64,000 nt of DNA from Roseateles_B sp041913905 (GTDB taxonomy: Bacteria; Pseudomonadota; Gammaproteobacteria; Burkholderiales; Burkholderiaceae_C): the NCBI GenBank assembly GCA_041913905.1, contig JAYSEK010000024.1, forward strand, positions 1 to 64,000, given 5' to 3'. A model generated the notes under the pieces. The model had not been told where the DNA came from. It worked only from the letters and a program-made list of their open reading frames with translations, and made no database searches. Shown one piece after another: positions 7,019 to 14,988 of this stretch. The position numbers were made by a program, and so were the translations under genes. Numbering within the stretch: the first letter of the stretch is position 1; every line of letters starts with the position of its first letter.

Positions 7019-7555
7019 ATGCGCAGCAAGTCCATCCTGACCGAAGCTCGCCAGATCGAGCGCGCCGTCACCCTGATCCAGCTGGGGGCCCGCCTGCAGG
7101 TGCTGGAGTCGGAAACGGATTTGTCCTATGAGCGCCTGCTGCGCCTGTACAAGGAGGTCTCCGGCAAGTCGCCGTCCAAGGGGCAGCTGCCGTTCTCGAC
7201 CGACTGGTTCATGACCTGGCAGCCCAATATCCATGCCTCCTTGTTCCTCAATGTGCACGAGTATCTGAACAAGGTGGCGGAGATCGATGAGATCGACACC
7301 GTGATCAAGGCCTATCAGCTCTACCTGGAGCAGGTGCAGGCGCAGGGCCTGGAGCCGCTGCTGTCCGTGACCCGCGCCTGGCGCCTGGTGAAGTTCGTCG
7401 ACAACGGCATGCTGACCATGACCAAGTGCTGCAAGTGCGGCGGCCACTTCGTCACCCATCCTCATGAGATCGCCCGCCACTATGTCTGTGGCCTGTGCAA
7501 CCCGCCGGCCCGTGCCGGCAAGGGGCGCGCGCAGGGTGCGATCCAGATGCACTGA
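7019..7555 (+). CDS. flhC: Flagellar transcriptional activator FlhC
   Basis: The DNA-contacting, zinc-binding partner of FlhD. It has 178 residues from the ATG at 7019 (MRSKSILTEARQIERAVTLI); a longer N-terminal reading would run back into the repeat array and is rejected. The zinc ligands are visible as CCKCGGHF at about residue 136 and CGLC about twenty residues later. LPFSTDWFMTWQPNIHASLF is a conserved FlhC block. TGGAG lies seven bases before the ATG. The methyltransferase gene follows after only 17 bases. Confidence 0.97.
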   Translation: MRSKSILTEARQIERAVTLIQLGARLQVLESETDLSYERLLRLYKEVSGKSPSKGQLPFSTDWFMTWQPNIHASLFLNVHEYLNKVAEIDEIDTVIKAYQLYLEQVQAQGLEPLLSVTRAWRLVKFVDNGMLTMTKCCKCGGHFVTHPHEIARHYVCGLCNPPARAGKGRAQGAIQMH

Positions 7556-7572
7556 GTCAGGGCAGGGTGGCG

Positions 7573-8376
7573 ATGCAGGAACGGTCTGCTGCGGGTTCTG
7601 CCCTGACCACGCCGCCGGACGCCGATCAGGCGCTGCCGGCGGCGCGTCCGTCCAGGCGCTGGCATCGACGGCTCTGGCCCGCGTCAGCTTTTCTGTGCTG
7701 GCTGCTGGGCTGGCTGCTGTGGATGACGCTGCAGCCCCTGGGGCCGCTTTGGGCCCTGGTGGGCACCTTGCTGCCGGTGGCCGGCCTGGCATGGCTGCAT
7801 GAGCGCCGCTGGCGCCGCTTCATCGTCCTGGGCGGCTTTGTCGCCTCGCTGCTGCTGAGCAAGGGCCCGGCGGGTCTGCCGGCCTGGTGCTGGCTGCTGC
7901 CGCTGCTGCTGCTGGTCCTGATGTACCCCCGCAGCACCTGGCGCGACGCGCCCTTGTTTCCGACGCCCGTCGGCGCCTTGGCTGCCTTGTCTGCGCAGGT
8001 CCGGCTGCCTACCGATGCCCGCATCCTGGACGCCGGCTGCGGCCTGGGCGCCGGCTTGCGCGAGCTGCATCGTTGTTTCCCCGCCGCAGTCGTCCATGGC
8101 GTGGAGTGGAGTCCCTTGCTGGCCTTTGTCTGTCGCCTGCGCCACCCCTGGGCCCATGTTGTGCGCGGCGACATGTGGGCGCAGCCCTGGTCGGGCTACC
8201 AGCTCGTCTACCTCTTCCAGCGACCGGAGAGCATGGCCCAGGCCGAGGACAAGGCCCGTGCGGAGCTGCAATCCGGCGCCTGGCTGATCAGCCTGGACTT
8301 TCCCCTGCCCGGCACGCCTGCCATACTGAGCCAGCCCCTGCAGGGGCGCCATTCGCTTCATGTCTACCGCTTCTGA
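7573..8376 (+). CDS. Membrane-anchored class I SAM-dependent methyltransferase-like protein
   Basis: A 267-residue protein with an N-terminal membrane part and a C-terminal cytoplasmic domain. Roughly three to four hydrophobic segments occupy residues 25-115 (for example FLCWLLGWLLWMTLQPLGPL and LPLLLLVLMYP). The second half contains ILDAGCGLGAGL (about 152-163), a good class I SAM-binding motif, then VHGVEWSPLLAFVCRLR and VVRGDMWAQPW as motifs II/III. No substrate is predictable. The start at 7573 follows AGGGTGG; an upstream in-frame start would overlap flhC. It sits between flhC and the motA sigma-28 promoter and is probably cotranscribed with flhC, but a link to motility is only positional. 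Confidence 0.75.
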   Translation: MQERSAAGSALTTPPDADQALPAARPSRRWHRRLWPASAFLCWLLGWLLWMTLQPLGPLWALVGTLLPVAGLAWLHERRWRRFIVLGGFVASLLLSKGPAGLPAWCWLLPLLLLVLMYPRSTWRDAPLFPTPVGALAALSAQVRLPTDARILDAGCGLGAGLRELHRCFPAAVVHGVEWSPLLAFVCRLRHPWAHVVRGDMWAQPWSGYQLVYLFQRPESMAQAEDKARAELQSGAWLISLDFPLPGTPAILSQPLQGRHSLHVYRF

Positions 8377-8409
8377 TCCCTCATCGCCGGCCCGGCGCAG
8401 TTGCTGCGC

Positions 8410-8437
8410 TCAAGATCCCCGGGCGCCTGGCCGATAA
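8410..8437 (+). promoter_or_regulatory. Sigma-28 promoter of motAB-cheYZ
   Basis: TCAAGATC (8410-8417), a 12-base spacer and a perfect GCCGATAA (8430-8437) lie 30 bases before the motA ATG. The exact -10 and the position directly between the methyltransferase stop and motA make this a convincing late promoter. Confidence 0.87.
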
Positions 8438-8467
8438 GGGCTTCAGACACAGCAGCATCCACAAACC

Positions 8468-9328
8468 ATGTTCGTCATCGTCGGCTGGCTCATCGCCATG
8501 GGTTGCATCTTCGGCGTGTTCATTGCGCACGGAGGCAATATTGGCGTCGTGCTGCATGCACTGCCCTTTGAGTTCATCACCATCTTCGGCGCGGCCTTCG
8601 GCGCCTTCCTGGCCAACAACCAGATGAAGGTGGTCAAAGGCGCCATGAAGGGGCTGGGCACCTGCTTCAAAGGCAGCAAGTTCAGCAAGGCGCGCTACAT
8701 GGAGCTGCTGGCGCTGATGTACGACATCCTGCAAAAGGCCCGCAAGGAAGGCCTGATGTCCATTGAAAAGGACGTCGAGGATCCGCACAGCTCGCCACTG
8801 TTCCAGAAGTACCCCGTCGTGGGCAATGACCATCACGTCACGGAGTTCATCACCGACTACCTCCGCATGATGGTGTCCGGCAACCTCAATGCCCACGAGA
8901 TCGAATCGCTGATGGACGCCGAGATCGAGACCCATCACCAGGAAGAGCATGCCGCCGTCGCGGCCCTGACCCGGCTGGCCGGCGGCCTGCCGGCGTTCGG
9001 CATCGTGGCCGCCGTGCTGGGCGTGGTGAACACCATGGGCTCGGTGGGTCAGCCGCCGGCGGTGCTGGGTGGCATGATCGGCTCGGCCCTGGTGGGCACC
9101 TTCCTGGGCATTCTGCTGGCCTATGGCTTTGCCGAACCGCTGGCGGGGCTGCTGGAGCAGAAGGTCGAGGATGCCGGCAAGGAACTGCAATGCATCAAGA
9201 CCACGCTGCTGGCCAGCATGCAGGGCTACGCGCCGCAGGTGGCGATCGAGTTCGGACGCAAGGTGCTGTACTCGGGCGACCGCCCGAGCTTCACCGAGCT
9301 GGAAGGCCATGTGAAGGGCAAGAAATGA
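8468..9328 (+). CDS. motA: Flagellar motor stator protein MotA
   Basis: Inner-membrane stator subunit that conducts protons with MotB and pushes on FliG. It has 286 residues, as usual for proteobacterial MotA. TM1 and TM2 lie within residues 1-55 (MFVIVGWLIAMGCIFGVFIA). A large cytoplasmic loop carries the FliG-contacting charged residues. TM3 and TM4 (LPAFGIVAAVLGVVNTMGSV and LVGTFLGILLAYGFAEPLAG) contain the conserved prolines. It ends 45 bases before motB. Regulation should be late class through the sigma-28 promoter just upstream. Confidence 0.97.
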   Translation: MFVIVGWLIAMGCIFGVFIAHGGNIGVVLHALPFEFITIFGAAFGAFLANNQMKVVKGAMKGLGTCFKGSKFSKARYMELLALMYDILQKARKEGLMSIEKDVEDPHSSPLFQKYPVVGNDHHVTEFITDYLRMMVSGNLNAHEIESLMDAEIETHHQEEHAAVAALTRLAGGLPAFGIVAAVLGVVNTMGSVGQPPAVLGGMIGSALVGTFLGILLAYGFAEPLAGLLEQKVEDAGKELQCIKTTLLASMQGYAPQVAIEFGRKVLYSGDRPSFTELEGHVKGKK

Positions 9329-9373
9329 GGCTGAGGCCCTCCAGCCCCAATGTCGCCAAGGGAGTGATGCGCC

Positions 9374-10300
9374 ATGGCCGGTGACGCCAAGAAGCTCCAG
9401 CCCATCATCATCAAGAAGATCAAGAAGGGTGGTCATGGTGCCCATGGCGGCGCCTGGAAGATCGCCTATGCCGACTTCGTGACGGCGATGATGGCCTTCT
9501 TCCTGCTGATGTGGCTGCTGGGCTCCACCACCGAGGGCGACAAGAAGGGCATCGCCGACTACTTCTCCTCGCCGCTGAAGGTGGCGCTGAGCGGCGGCTC
9601 GGGCTCGGGCGACTCCTCGCACGTGATCAAGGGCGGCGGGCAGGACCTCACGCGGCAGACGGGCCAGGTCAAGGCGGGCGACGTCGAGTCGCCCCGGCAC
9701 ACCATCAATCTGCGCGCCCTGAAGGAAGAACAGCGCCGCGCCGAGCGCAGCCGGCTCCAGCAGCTCAAGGACAAGATCCAGGAGGTGCTGGCCAACAACC
9801 CGGCGCTGGCCTCCCTCGGCGGGCAGATTCGTCTCGAAATGACACGGGAAGGCCTGCGTATCCAGATTGTTGATGAGAACAACCGTCCCATGTTCGACAG
9901 CGGCAGCGCCGTGGTCAAACCCTATATGCGAGAACTACTTCGCGAACTTGGCGCTGTGCTTGCCGAGGTGCCCAATCGTTTGACGCTGGAGGGGCATACT
10001 GATGCTCAGCCCTTCTCGGGGGGCGAACGGGGATACAGCAACTGGGAGCTGTCGGCAGACCGTGCCAACGCTTCCAGGCGGGAGTTGCTGTCCGGTGGTC
10101 TGCCGGAGTCGCGGGTGCTGCGTGTGCAGGGCCTGGCGGCCAGCAAGCTGCTGGAACCCGACGACCCCCGTAGCCCGATCAACCGCCGGATCAGCATCAT
10201 CGTGATGAACCGTGATGCGGAAGACGCGGTGCTGAAAAATCTGCCGGACAGCGAGGATGAACCGGCCGACAATGCAGCATCCGCTGCCGCGAAACCTTAA
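9374..10300 (+). CDS. motB: Flagellar motor stator protein MotB
   Basis: Stator partner of MotA that anchors it to peptidoglycan. It has 308 residues. The single TM (about residues 28-50) carries the proton-accepting aspartate as D34 in WKIAYADFVTAMMAFFLLMW. A plug/linker with Gly/Ser-rich sequence follows, then the OmpA-like domain at about 150-285 with LEGHTDAQPFSG and SADRANASRREL peptidoglycan-binding signatures. AGGGAG precedes the ATG. All key residues are present, so a functional proton-driven stator is expected. Confidence 0.97.
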   Translation: MAGDAKKLQPIIIKKIKKGGHGAHGGAWKIAYADFVTAMMAFFLLMWLLGSTTEGDKKGIADYFSSPLKVALSGGSGSGDSSHVIKGGGQDLTRQTGQVKAGDVESPRHTINLRALKEEQRRAERSRLQQLKDKIQEVLANNPALASLGGQIRLEMTREGLRIQIVDENNRPMFDSGSAVVKPYMRELLRELGAVLAEVPNRLTLEGHTDAQPFSGGERGYSNWELSADRANASRRELLSGGLPESRVLRVQGLAASKLLEPDDPRSPINRRISIIVMNRDAEDAVLKNLPDSEDEPADNAASAAAKP

Positions 10301-10405
10301 CGAAGAGTTGAAGAATCCCCGTGCTGCAGGTCATTCATTTGCGTGCATTGACCCAGTTTCCGGAATATCGTTCGACCAGCCCTCAAGCCCCTTGCGAGGA
10401 ACGCC

Positions 10406-10798
10406 ATGAGCACTGACATGAAATTTCTGATCGTCGATGACTTCTCGACCATGCGCCGCATCGTGCGCGGTCTGCTGAAGGAGATCGGCTACAACAATGC
10501 CGAAGAGGCGGAGGACGGCGTCGAGGCCCTGAACATGCTGAAGAACGGCAAGTTCGACTTCGTGGTCAGTGACATCAACATGCCCAATATGACGGGCTTC
10601 GAGCTGCTCAAGGCGATCAAGGAAGACGCCTCGCTCAAGCACCTGCCGGTCTTGATGGTGACGGCCGAGGCCCGCAAGGAAGACATCGTGCTGGCGGCCC
10701 AGAGCGGCGCCGCCGGCTACATCGTCAAACCCTTCACCAAAGCGACGCTGGAAGAGAAGGTGCAGAAGATCATGCAGAAGCTGGCCGCGGCCGCTTGA
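10406..10798 (+). CDS. cheY: Chemotaxis response regulator CheY
   Basis: Single REC domain of 130 residues that, when phosphorylated by CheA, binds the motor switch protein FliM. The acidic pocket D11/D12 (FLIVDDFSTMRR), the phosphoacceptor in VVSDINMPNMTG (about residue 56), the conserved threonine in MVTAEA and the lysine in IVKPFTKA are all visible. GAGGA lies upstream of the ATG. It is followed by cheZ with an 11-base gap. cheA, cheW, cheR and cheB are not in the window, so cheYZ is separate from the receptor-kinase genes. Confidence 0.97.
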   Translation: MSTDMKFLIVDDFSTMRRIVRGLLKEIGYNNAEEAEDGVEALNMLKNGKFDFVVSDINMPNMTGFELLKAIKEDASLKHLPVLMVTAEARKEDIVLAAQSGAAGYIVKPFTKATLEEKVQKIMQKLAAAA

Positions 10799-10809
10799 GG
10801 GAGAAGGCC

Positions 10810-11445
10810 ATGAAAGCTGATGATTTCGCCAAGCTGGGCAGCGGTACCGATCCTCTGATGGTGTCACCGGAGGTTTTCCAGCAACTGGGCACCATCACGC
10901 GGGTGCTGCATGACACCATGCAGCAGCTGGGTGTGATGCCCAAGCTGCAGACCGCGACCGATGGGCTGCCCGATGCGCGCAGCCGCCTGACCTACATCGC
11001 CAACAAGACTGCCGAGGCCGCCAACAAGGTGCTGAACTCGGTGGACCAGGCCAAGGGCGAGCACGCCAAGATCTCGGCCGCAACGGCGGAGATGGCCAAG
11101 TCCATCACCGCCGATCCGGTCAAGGCCGTGGCCTCGGGTGCGGTGTTCAATTTCGTCAAGCAGGTCGAGGAGTCCACCTCGCAGATCGACCAGCACCTGA
11201 CCGACATCATGATGGCGCAGGACTTCCATGACCTAACCGGCCAGGTGGTGGCCAAGGTCGTGACCCTGGCCAACGACCTGGAAGACAGCCTGGTCAAGCT
11301 GCTGGTCCAGGTGGTCCCGCCGGACCAGCGTGAGAAGGTCGATCCCAACATCCTGCAAGGGCCCGTGGTCAATCCGGAAGGCCGCACCGACGTGGTGGCC
11401 AACCAGAGCGAGGTCGACGACCTGCTCGCCAGCCTGGGTTTCTGA
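10810..11445 (+). CDS. cheZ: CheY-P phosphatase CheZ
   Basis: Dephosphorylates CheY-P and so resets the motor signal. It has 211 residues, forming a long four-helix bundle. The catalytic segment is visible as MMAQDFHDLTGQVV at about residues 133-146, with the active-site glutamine before DFHDLTGQ. The extreme C-terminus (NQSEVDDLLASLGF) is the CheY-binding tail. The ATG at 10810 follows GGGAGAAGG. An intrinsic terminator closes the motAB-cheYZ unit downstream. Confidence 0.96.
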   Translation: MKADDFAKLGSGTDPLMVSPEVFQQLGTITRVLHDTMQQLGVMPKLQTATDGLPDARSRLTYIANKTAEAANKVLNSVDQAKGEHAKISAATAEMAKSITADPVKAVASGAVFNFVKQVEESTSQIDQHLTDIMMAQDFHDLTGQVVAKVVTLANDLEDSLVKLLVQVVPPDQREKVDPNILQGPVVNPEGRTDVVANQSEVDDLLASLGF

Positions 11446-11509
11446 TTCTCTGTTGTCCTCCTGCCCGGCCGACCCGTTCGACTCGCTCAATAGGGGCCGG
11501 GCCTTCCAC

Positions 11510-11543
11510 AGCCCGCTGCGTGCACTGCACCGGCGGGCTTTTT
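11510..11543 (+). terminator. Rho-independent terminator after cheZ
   Basis: AGCCCGC and GCGGGCT pair around a 16-base loop that contains its own GTGCA/TGCAC pairing, followed by TTTTT. It lies about 65 bases after the cheZ stop and marks the end of motAB-cheYZ, so flhB downstream should have its own promoter in 11544-11676. Confidence 0.85.
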
Positions 11544-11676
11544 GTCGCCCGGACATCCTTGCGCCGCGGGCTGGAATGACGGGGTGATTCCCGCCGCTTA
11601 TCCGGCTTAAGTTCCCAGGCCTTGCCGCCAAGAATGACGTCATCCCCCGGACTGTCCCGTCCGGAGGCATGACGCC

Positions 11677-12855
11677 ATGGCAGACCAAGACGCACAGGAC
11701 CGCAACTTACCGGCATCGGCCAAGAAGATCAAACGATCTCGCGCCGAGGGCCAGCTGCCGCGTTCACGCGACCTGCCGCACTTCGCGATGCTGGTGAGCG
11801 CCGGCGCCTTGCTGTCAGCCGGTGCGCCGCAAGCCCTGGACTGGCTGCAGAAGCTGCTGCAGCACGGCCTTCGCTTCGATGCCCAGTTGCTGCAGCGCCC
11901 CGGCTTCATGGGCGAGCGTCTGGGTGAGTTGACGATGCAGGCGCTGATCTTCCTGCTGCCAGTTTGCGGCCTGCTGATGCTGGTGGCCGTTGCGGCCAAC
12001 GTGGCGGCGGGCGGATGGAACTGGACGCTCAAGCCCTTGACGCCGCGTTTCGAGCATCTGAACCCCTTGCAAGGTCTGGCCCGCCTGTTCCAGTGGCAGC
12101 ACCTGGGCCAGGCGCTCAAGGCCGTGCTGCTGGCCCTGGTGCTGGGCGGTGTGGGGGCGCTGGTGCTCAAGGACCGCGTCGCGGCCTATGTGGGCATCAT
12201 GTCCGTGCCGCTGCCCGGCGCCATCGCCTATGCCGGCCAGCAGCTGATGCAAGGCCTGGCCCTGCTGGGCCTGGCCTTGGCGCTCTTCGCCGTGATCGAC
12301 GTGCCGCTGCAGCGCCACCTCTACCTCAAGCGCCTGCGCATGAGCCGCGAGGAGGCCAAGCAGGAGATGAAGGAGATCGAGGGCAACCTCGAGATGAAGG
12401 GGAAGATGCGCGCCCGCATGCGAGAGATGGCCAAGCGCCGCATGATGGCTGCCGTGCCTAACGCCGATCTGGTGGTGATGAATCCCACCCACTACGCGGT
12501 CGCGCTCAAGTACGACGAGGGCAGCATGGCCGCGCCCAAGGTCGTGGCCAAGGGCACGGACCTGCTGGCCTTGCGCATCCGTGATCTGGCCCAGTCCTCC
12601 AAGGTGCCGGTGCTGCAGTCGCCCATGCTGGCCCGCGCGCTCTATGCGCATGCCGAGCTGGACCGCGAGATCCCCGCCGCCCTGTTTGCCGCCGTGGCGC
12701 AGGTGCTGGCCTATGTGTACCAGCTCAAGGCGGCCATGGCCGGCCGCGGGCAGGCGCCCACCGAGCTGCCGGATCCGCAGGTGCCGGCCGAGCTGGACCC
12801 GCACAACAAGCCGCATCGCCCGGTCGATGCCGATCTTCTGGAGGATGAGGCATGA
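11677..12855 (+). CDS. flhB: Flagellar export apparatus protein FlhB
   Basis: Export-gate and substrate-switch subunit of the flagellar type III system. It has 392 residues. The charged N-terminal segment (ASAKKIKRSRAEGQLPRSRD) and four membrane segments at about residues 30-215 are as expected, followed by the cytoplasmic domain. The autocleavage site NPTH is at about residues 269-272, in VVMNPTHYAVAL, where cleavage switches export from rod/hook to filament proteins. The start is well placed (GGAGGCATGACGCC before the ATG). It overlaps flhA by ATGA, which implies translational coupling. Confidence 0.97.
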   Translation: MADQDAQDRNLPASAKKIKRSRAEGQLPRSRDLPHFAMLVSAGALLSAGAPQALDWLQKLLQHGLRFDAQLLQRPGFMGERLGELTMQALIFLLPVCGLLMLVAVAANVAAGGWNWTLKPLTPRFEHLNPLQGLARLFQWQHLGQALKAVLLALVLGGVGALVLKDRVAAYVGIMSVPLPGAIAYAGQQLMQGLALLGLALALFAVIDVPLQRHLYLKRLRMSREEAKQEMKEIEGNLEMKGKMRARMREMAKRRMMAAVPNADLVVMNPTHYAVALKYDEGSMAAPKVVAKGTDLLALRIRDLAQSSKVPVLQSPMLARALYAHAELDREIPAALFAAVAQVLAYVYQLKAAMAGRGQAPTELPDPQVPAELDPHNKPHRPVDADLLEDEA

Positions 12856-14942
12856 ACGCCCTGATGGCTCAGTTGCAGGCCATGCTGGGGCCGCGCGCGC
12901 AGATCGTCGGCGCCTTGGGTGCGCCCATCGCCATCATCATGATCCTGTCCATGATGGTGCTGCCGCTGCCGCCCTTCGTGCTGGATCTGCTCTTCACCTT
13001 CAACATCGCCATGGCCGTCATGGTGATGATGGTGGCGGCGCACATGCTCAAGCCGCTGGACTTCGCGGCCTTTCCGACGGTGCTGCTGCTGACCACGCTG
13101 ATGCGCCTGTCGCTGAACGTGGCCTCCACCCGCGTGGTGCTGCTGCAAGGCCATACCGGAACCGGCGCGGCGGGTCGCGTGATCGAGTCCTTCGGCCACT
13201 TCCTCATCGGTGGCAACTTCGCGGTCGGCCTGATCGTGTTCGCCATCCTGGTGGTCATCAACTTCATCGTGGTCACCAAGGGTGCCGAGCGCATCGCCGA
13301 GGTGGGAGCCCGCTTCACCCTGGACGCCATGCCCGGCAAGCAGATGGCGGTGGACGCCGACCTCAACGCCGGTCTCATCGACGAGAAGGAAGCCAAGCGC
13401 CGGCGTGCCGAACTCAGCGACGAAGCCGACTTCTTCGGCTCCATGGACGGTGCCAGCAAGTTCGTGCGCGGCGATGCCGTCGCGGGCATCCTGATCCTGT
13501 TCATCAACATCATCGGCGGCTTCATCATCGGCGTGGCCCAGCATGGCCTGTCGGCCGGCCAGGCCGCCGACTCCTACATCCTGCTGGCCGTCGGCGACGC
13601 GCTGGTGGCCCAGGTTCCGGCGCTGCTGATCTCGGTGGCCGCGGCCATGGTGGTCTCGCGCGTGGGCAAGGACAAGGACATCGGTTCCATGATCGGCCGC
13701 CAGGTCTTCGGCTCGGCCAAGAGCCTGGCCATCACCGCGGGCGTGATCGGCATGCTGGGCCTGATTCCAGGCATGCCGCATGTGGTCTTCCTGCTGATTG
13801 CCTCGCTGCTGGGCTACATGGCCTGGTGGCTCAAGCGCAAGGAGCAGGTCGCGCAGGCGGCCAAGGCCGAAGTCGTGCCTGCGCCGGTGGTCGAGTCCAA
13901 CGGCGAGGCCAGCTGGGACGACCTGCAGCCGGTGGATGTGCTGGGGCTGGAAGTCGGCTATCGCCTGATCACCTTGGTGGACAAGACCAAGGAGGGCGAC
14001 CTGCTCTCGCGCATCAAGGGCGTGCGGCGCAAGTTCGCGCAGGAGGTGGGCTTCCTGCCGCCGGCCGTGCATATCCGCGACAACCTGGAGCTGCGCCCCA
14101 GTCAGTATCGACTGATCCTGCGTGGCGCCGTCATCGGCGAGGCCGAGGCCTATCCCGGCATGTGGCTGGCGATCAACCCCGGCCATGCGACGCAGAAGCT
14201 GATCGGCACCGCCACCACCGACCCCGCCTTCGGCCTGCCCGCCACCTGGATCGAGGAGCGCCAGCGGGAAATGGCCCAAATGGCCGGATTTACGGTGGTT
14301 GATTGCTCGACCGTCATCGCCACCCATCTTTCACACTTGATGCAAGTCCACGCGGCCCGTCTCCTGGGGCGGGTGGAGACGCAGCAGCTGGTGGACCACC
14401 TCACCAAGCAGCAACCCCAGTTGATCGAAGACGTGATCCCCAAGATGGTCGGCATCGCCACACTGCAGAAGGTTCTCCAGTTCCTGCTGGAGGAGGGTGT
14501 GCACATCCGCGACATGCGCTCCATCGTCGAGTCCATCGCGGAGAACGGCGCGAGCACCACCGATCCGGTCGAGCTGGGCCGCCGCGTGCGCGTGCACATC
14601 GCCCCGGCCATCGTCCAGCAGATCTACGGCCCGGTGAAGGAGCTGGATGTGATCGCGCTGGAACCCGAACTGGAACGCCTGGTGACGCAGGCCCTGAATT
14701 CGCCGCATGGTGCGGCCCTGGACCCCGGCGTGGCCGACACCCTGGCCCGCAGCGCGGCCGAGCAGAGCCAGGCCCAGGAGGACCGCGGCGTGCCCGCCTG
14801 CCTGCTGGTGCCCGACCTGATTCGCGCGCCCCTGGCGCGCCTGCTGCGCCGTGCCGCCCCGCGCCTGAAAGTGCTGGGCCACAGCGAGATTCCCGAGACC
14901 CACTCGATCCGCATCGGATCCATCATCGGAGCTGCCGCATGA
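12852..14942 (+). CDS. flhA: Flagellar export gate protein FlhA
   Basis: Proton-driven export gate and docking platform for chaperone-substrate complexes. It has 696 residues, normal for FlhA. The N-terminal half has about eight membrane segments. The conserved FHIPEP-type cytoplasmic loop follows the third or fourth of these, with ARFTLDAMPGKQMAVDADLN and EADFFGSMDGASKFVRGDA. The C-terminal domain from about residue 350 binds chaperones. The start overlaps the flhB stop. It is 46 bases upstream of flhF in the same operon. Confidence 0.98.
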   Translation: MNALMAQLQAMLGPRAQIVGALGAPIAIIMILSMMVLPLPPFVLDLLFTFNIAMAVMVMMVAAHMLKPLDFAAFPTVLLLTTLMRLSLNVASTRVVLLQGHTGTGAAGRVIESFGHFLIGGNFAVGLIVFAILVVINFIVVTKGAERIAEVGARFTLDAMPGKQMAVDADLNAGLIDEKEAKRRRAELSDEADFFGSMDGASKFVRGDAVAGILILFINIIGGFIIGVAQHGLSAGQAADSYILLAVGDALVAQVPALLISVAAAMVVSRVGKDKDIGSMIGRQVFGSAKSLAITAGVIGMLGLIPGMPHVVFLLIASLLGYMAWWLKRKEQVAQAAKAEVVPAPVVESNGEASWDDLQPVDVLGLEVGYRLITLVDKTKEGDLLSRIKGVRRKFAQEVGFLPPAVHIRDNLELRPSQYRLILRGAVIGEAEAYPGMWLAINPGHATQKLIGTATTDPAFGLPATWIEERQREMAQMAGFTVVDCSTVIATHLSHLMQVHAARLLGRVETQQLVDHLTKQQPQLIEDVIPKMVGIATLQKVLQFLLEEGVHIRDMRSIVESIAENGASTTDPVELGRRVRVHIAPAIVQQIYGPVKELDVIALEPELERLVTQALNSPHGAALDPGVADTLARSAAEQSQAQEDRGVPACLLVPDLIRAPLARLLRRAAPRLKVLGHSEIPETHSIRIGSIIGAAA

Positions 14943-14988
14943 GCGCGCGACCGGTGGGGGCTGATGCCCAGCCTTGTCTGGAGGCCGC

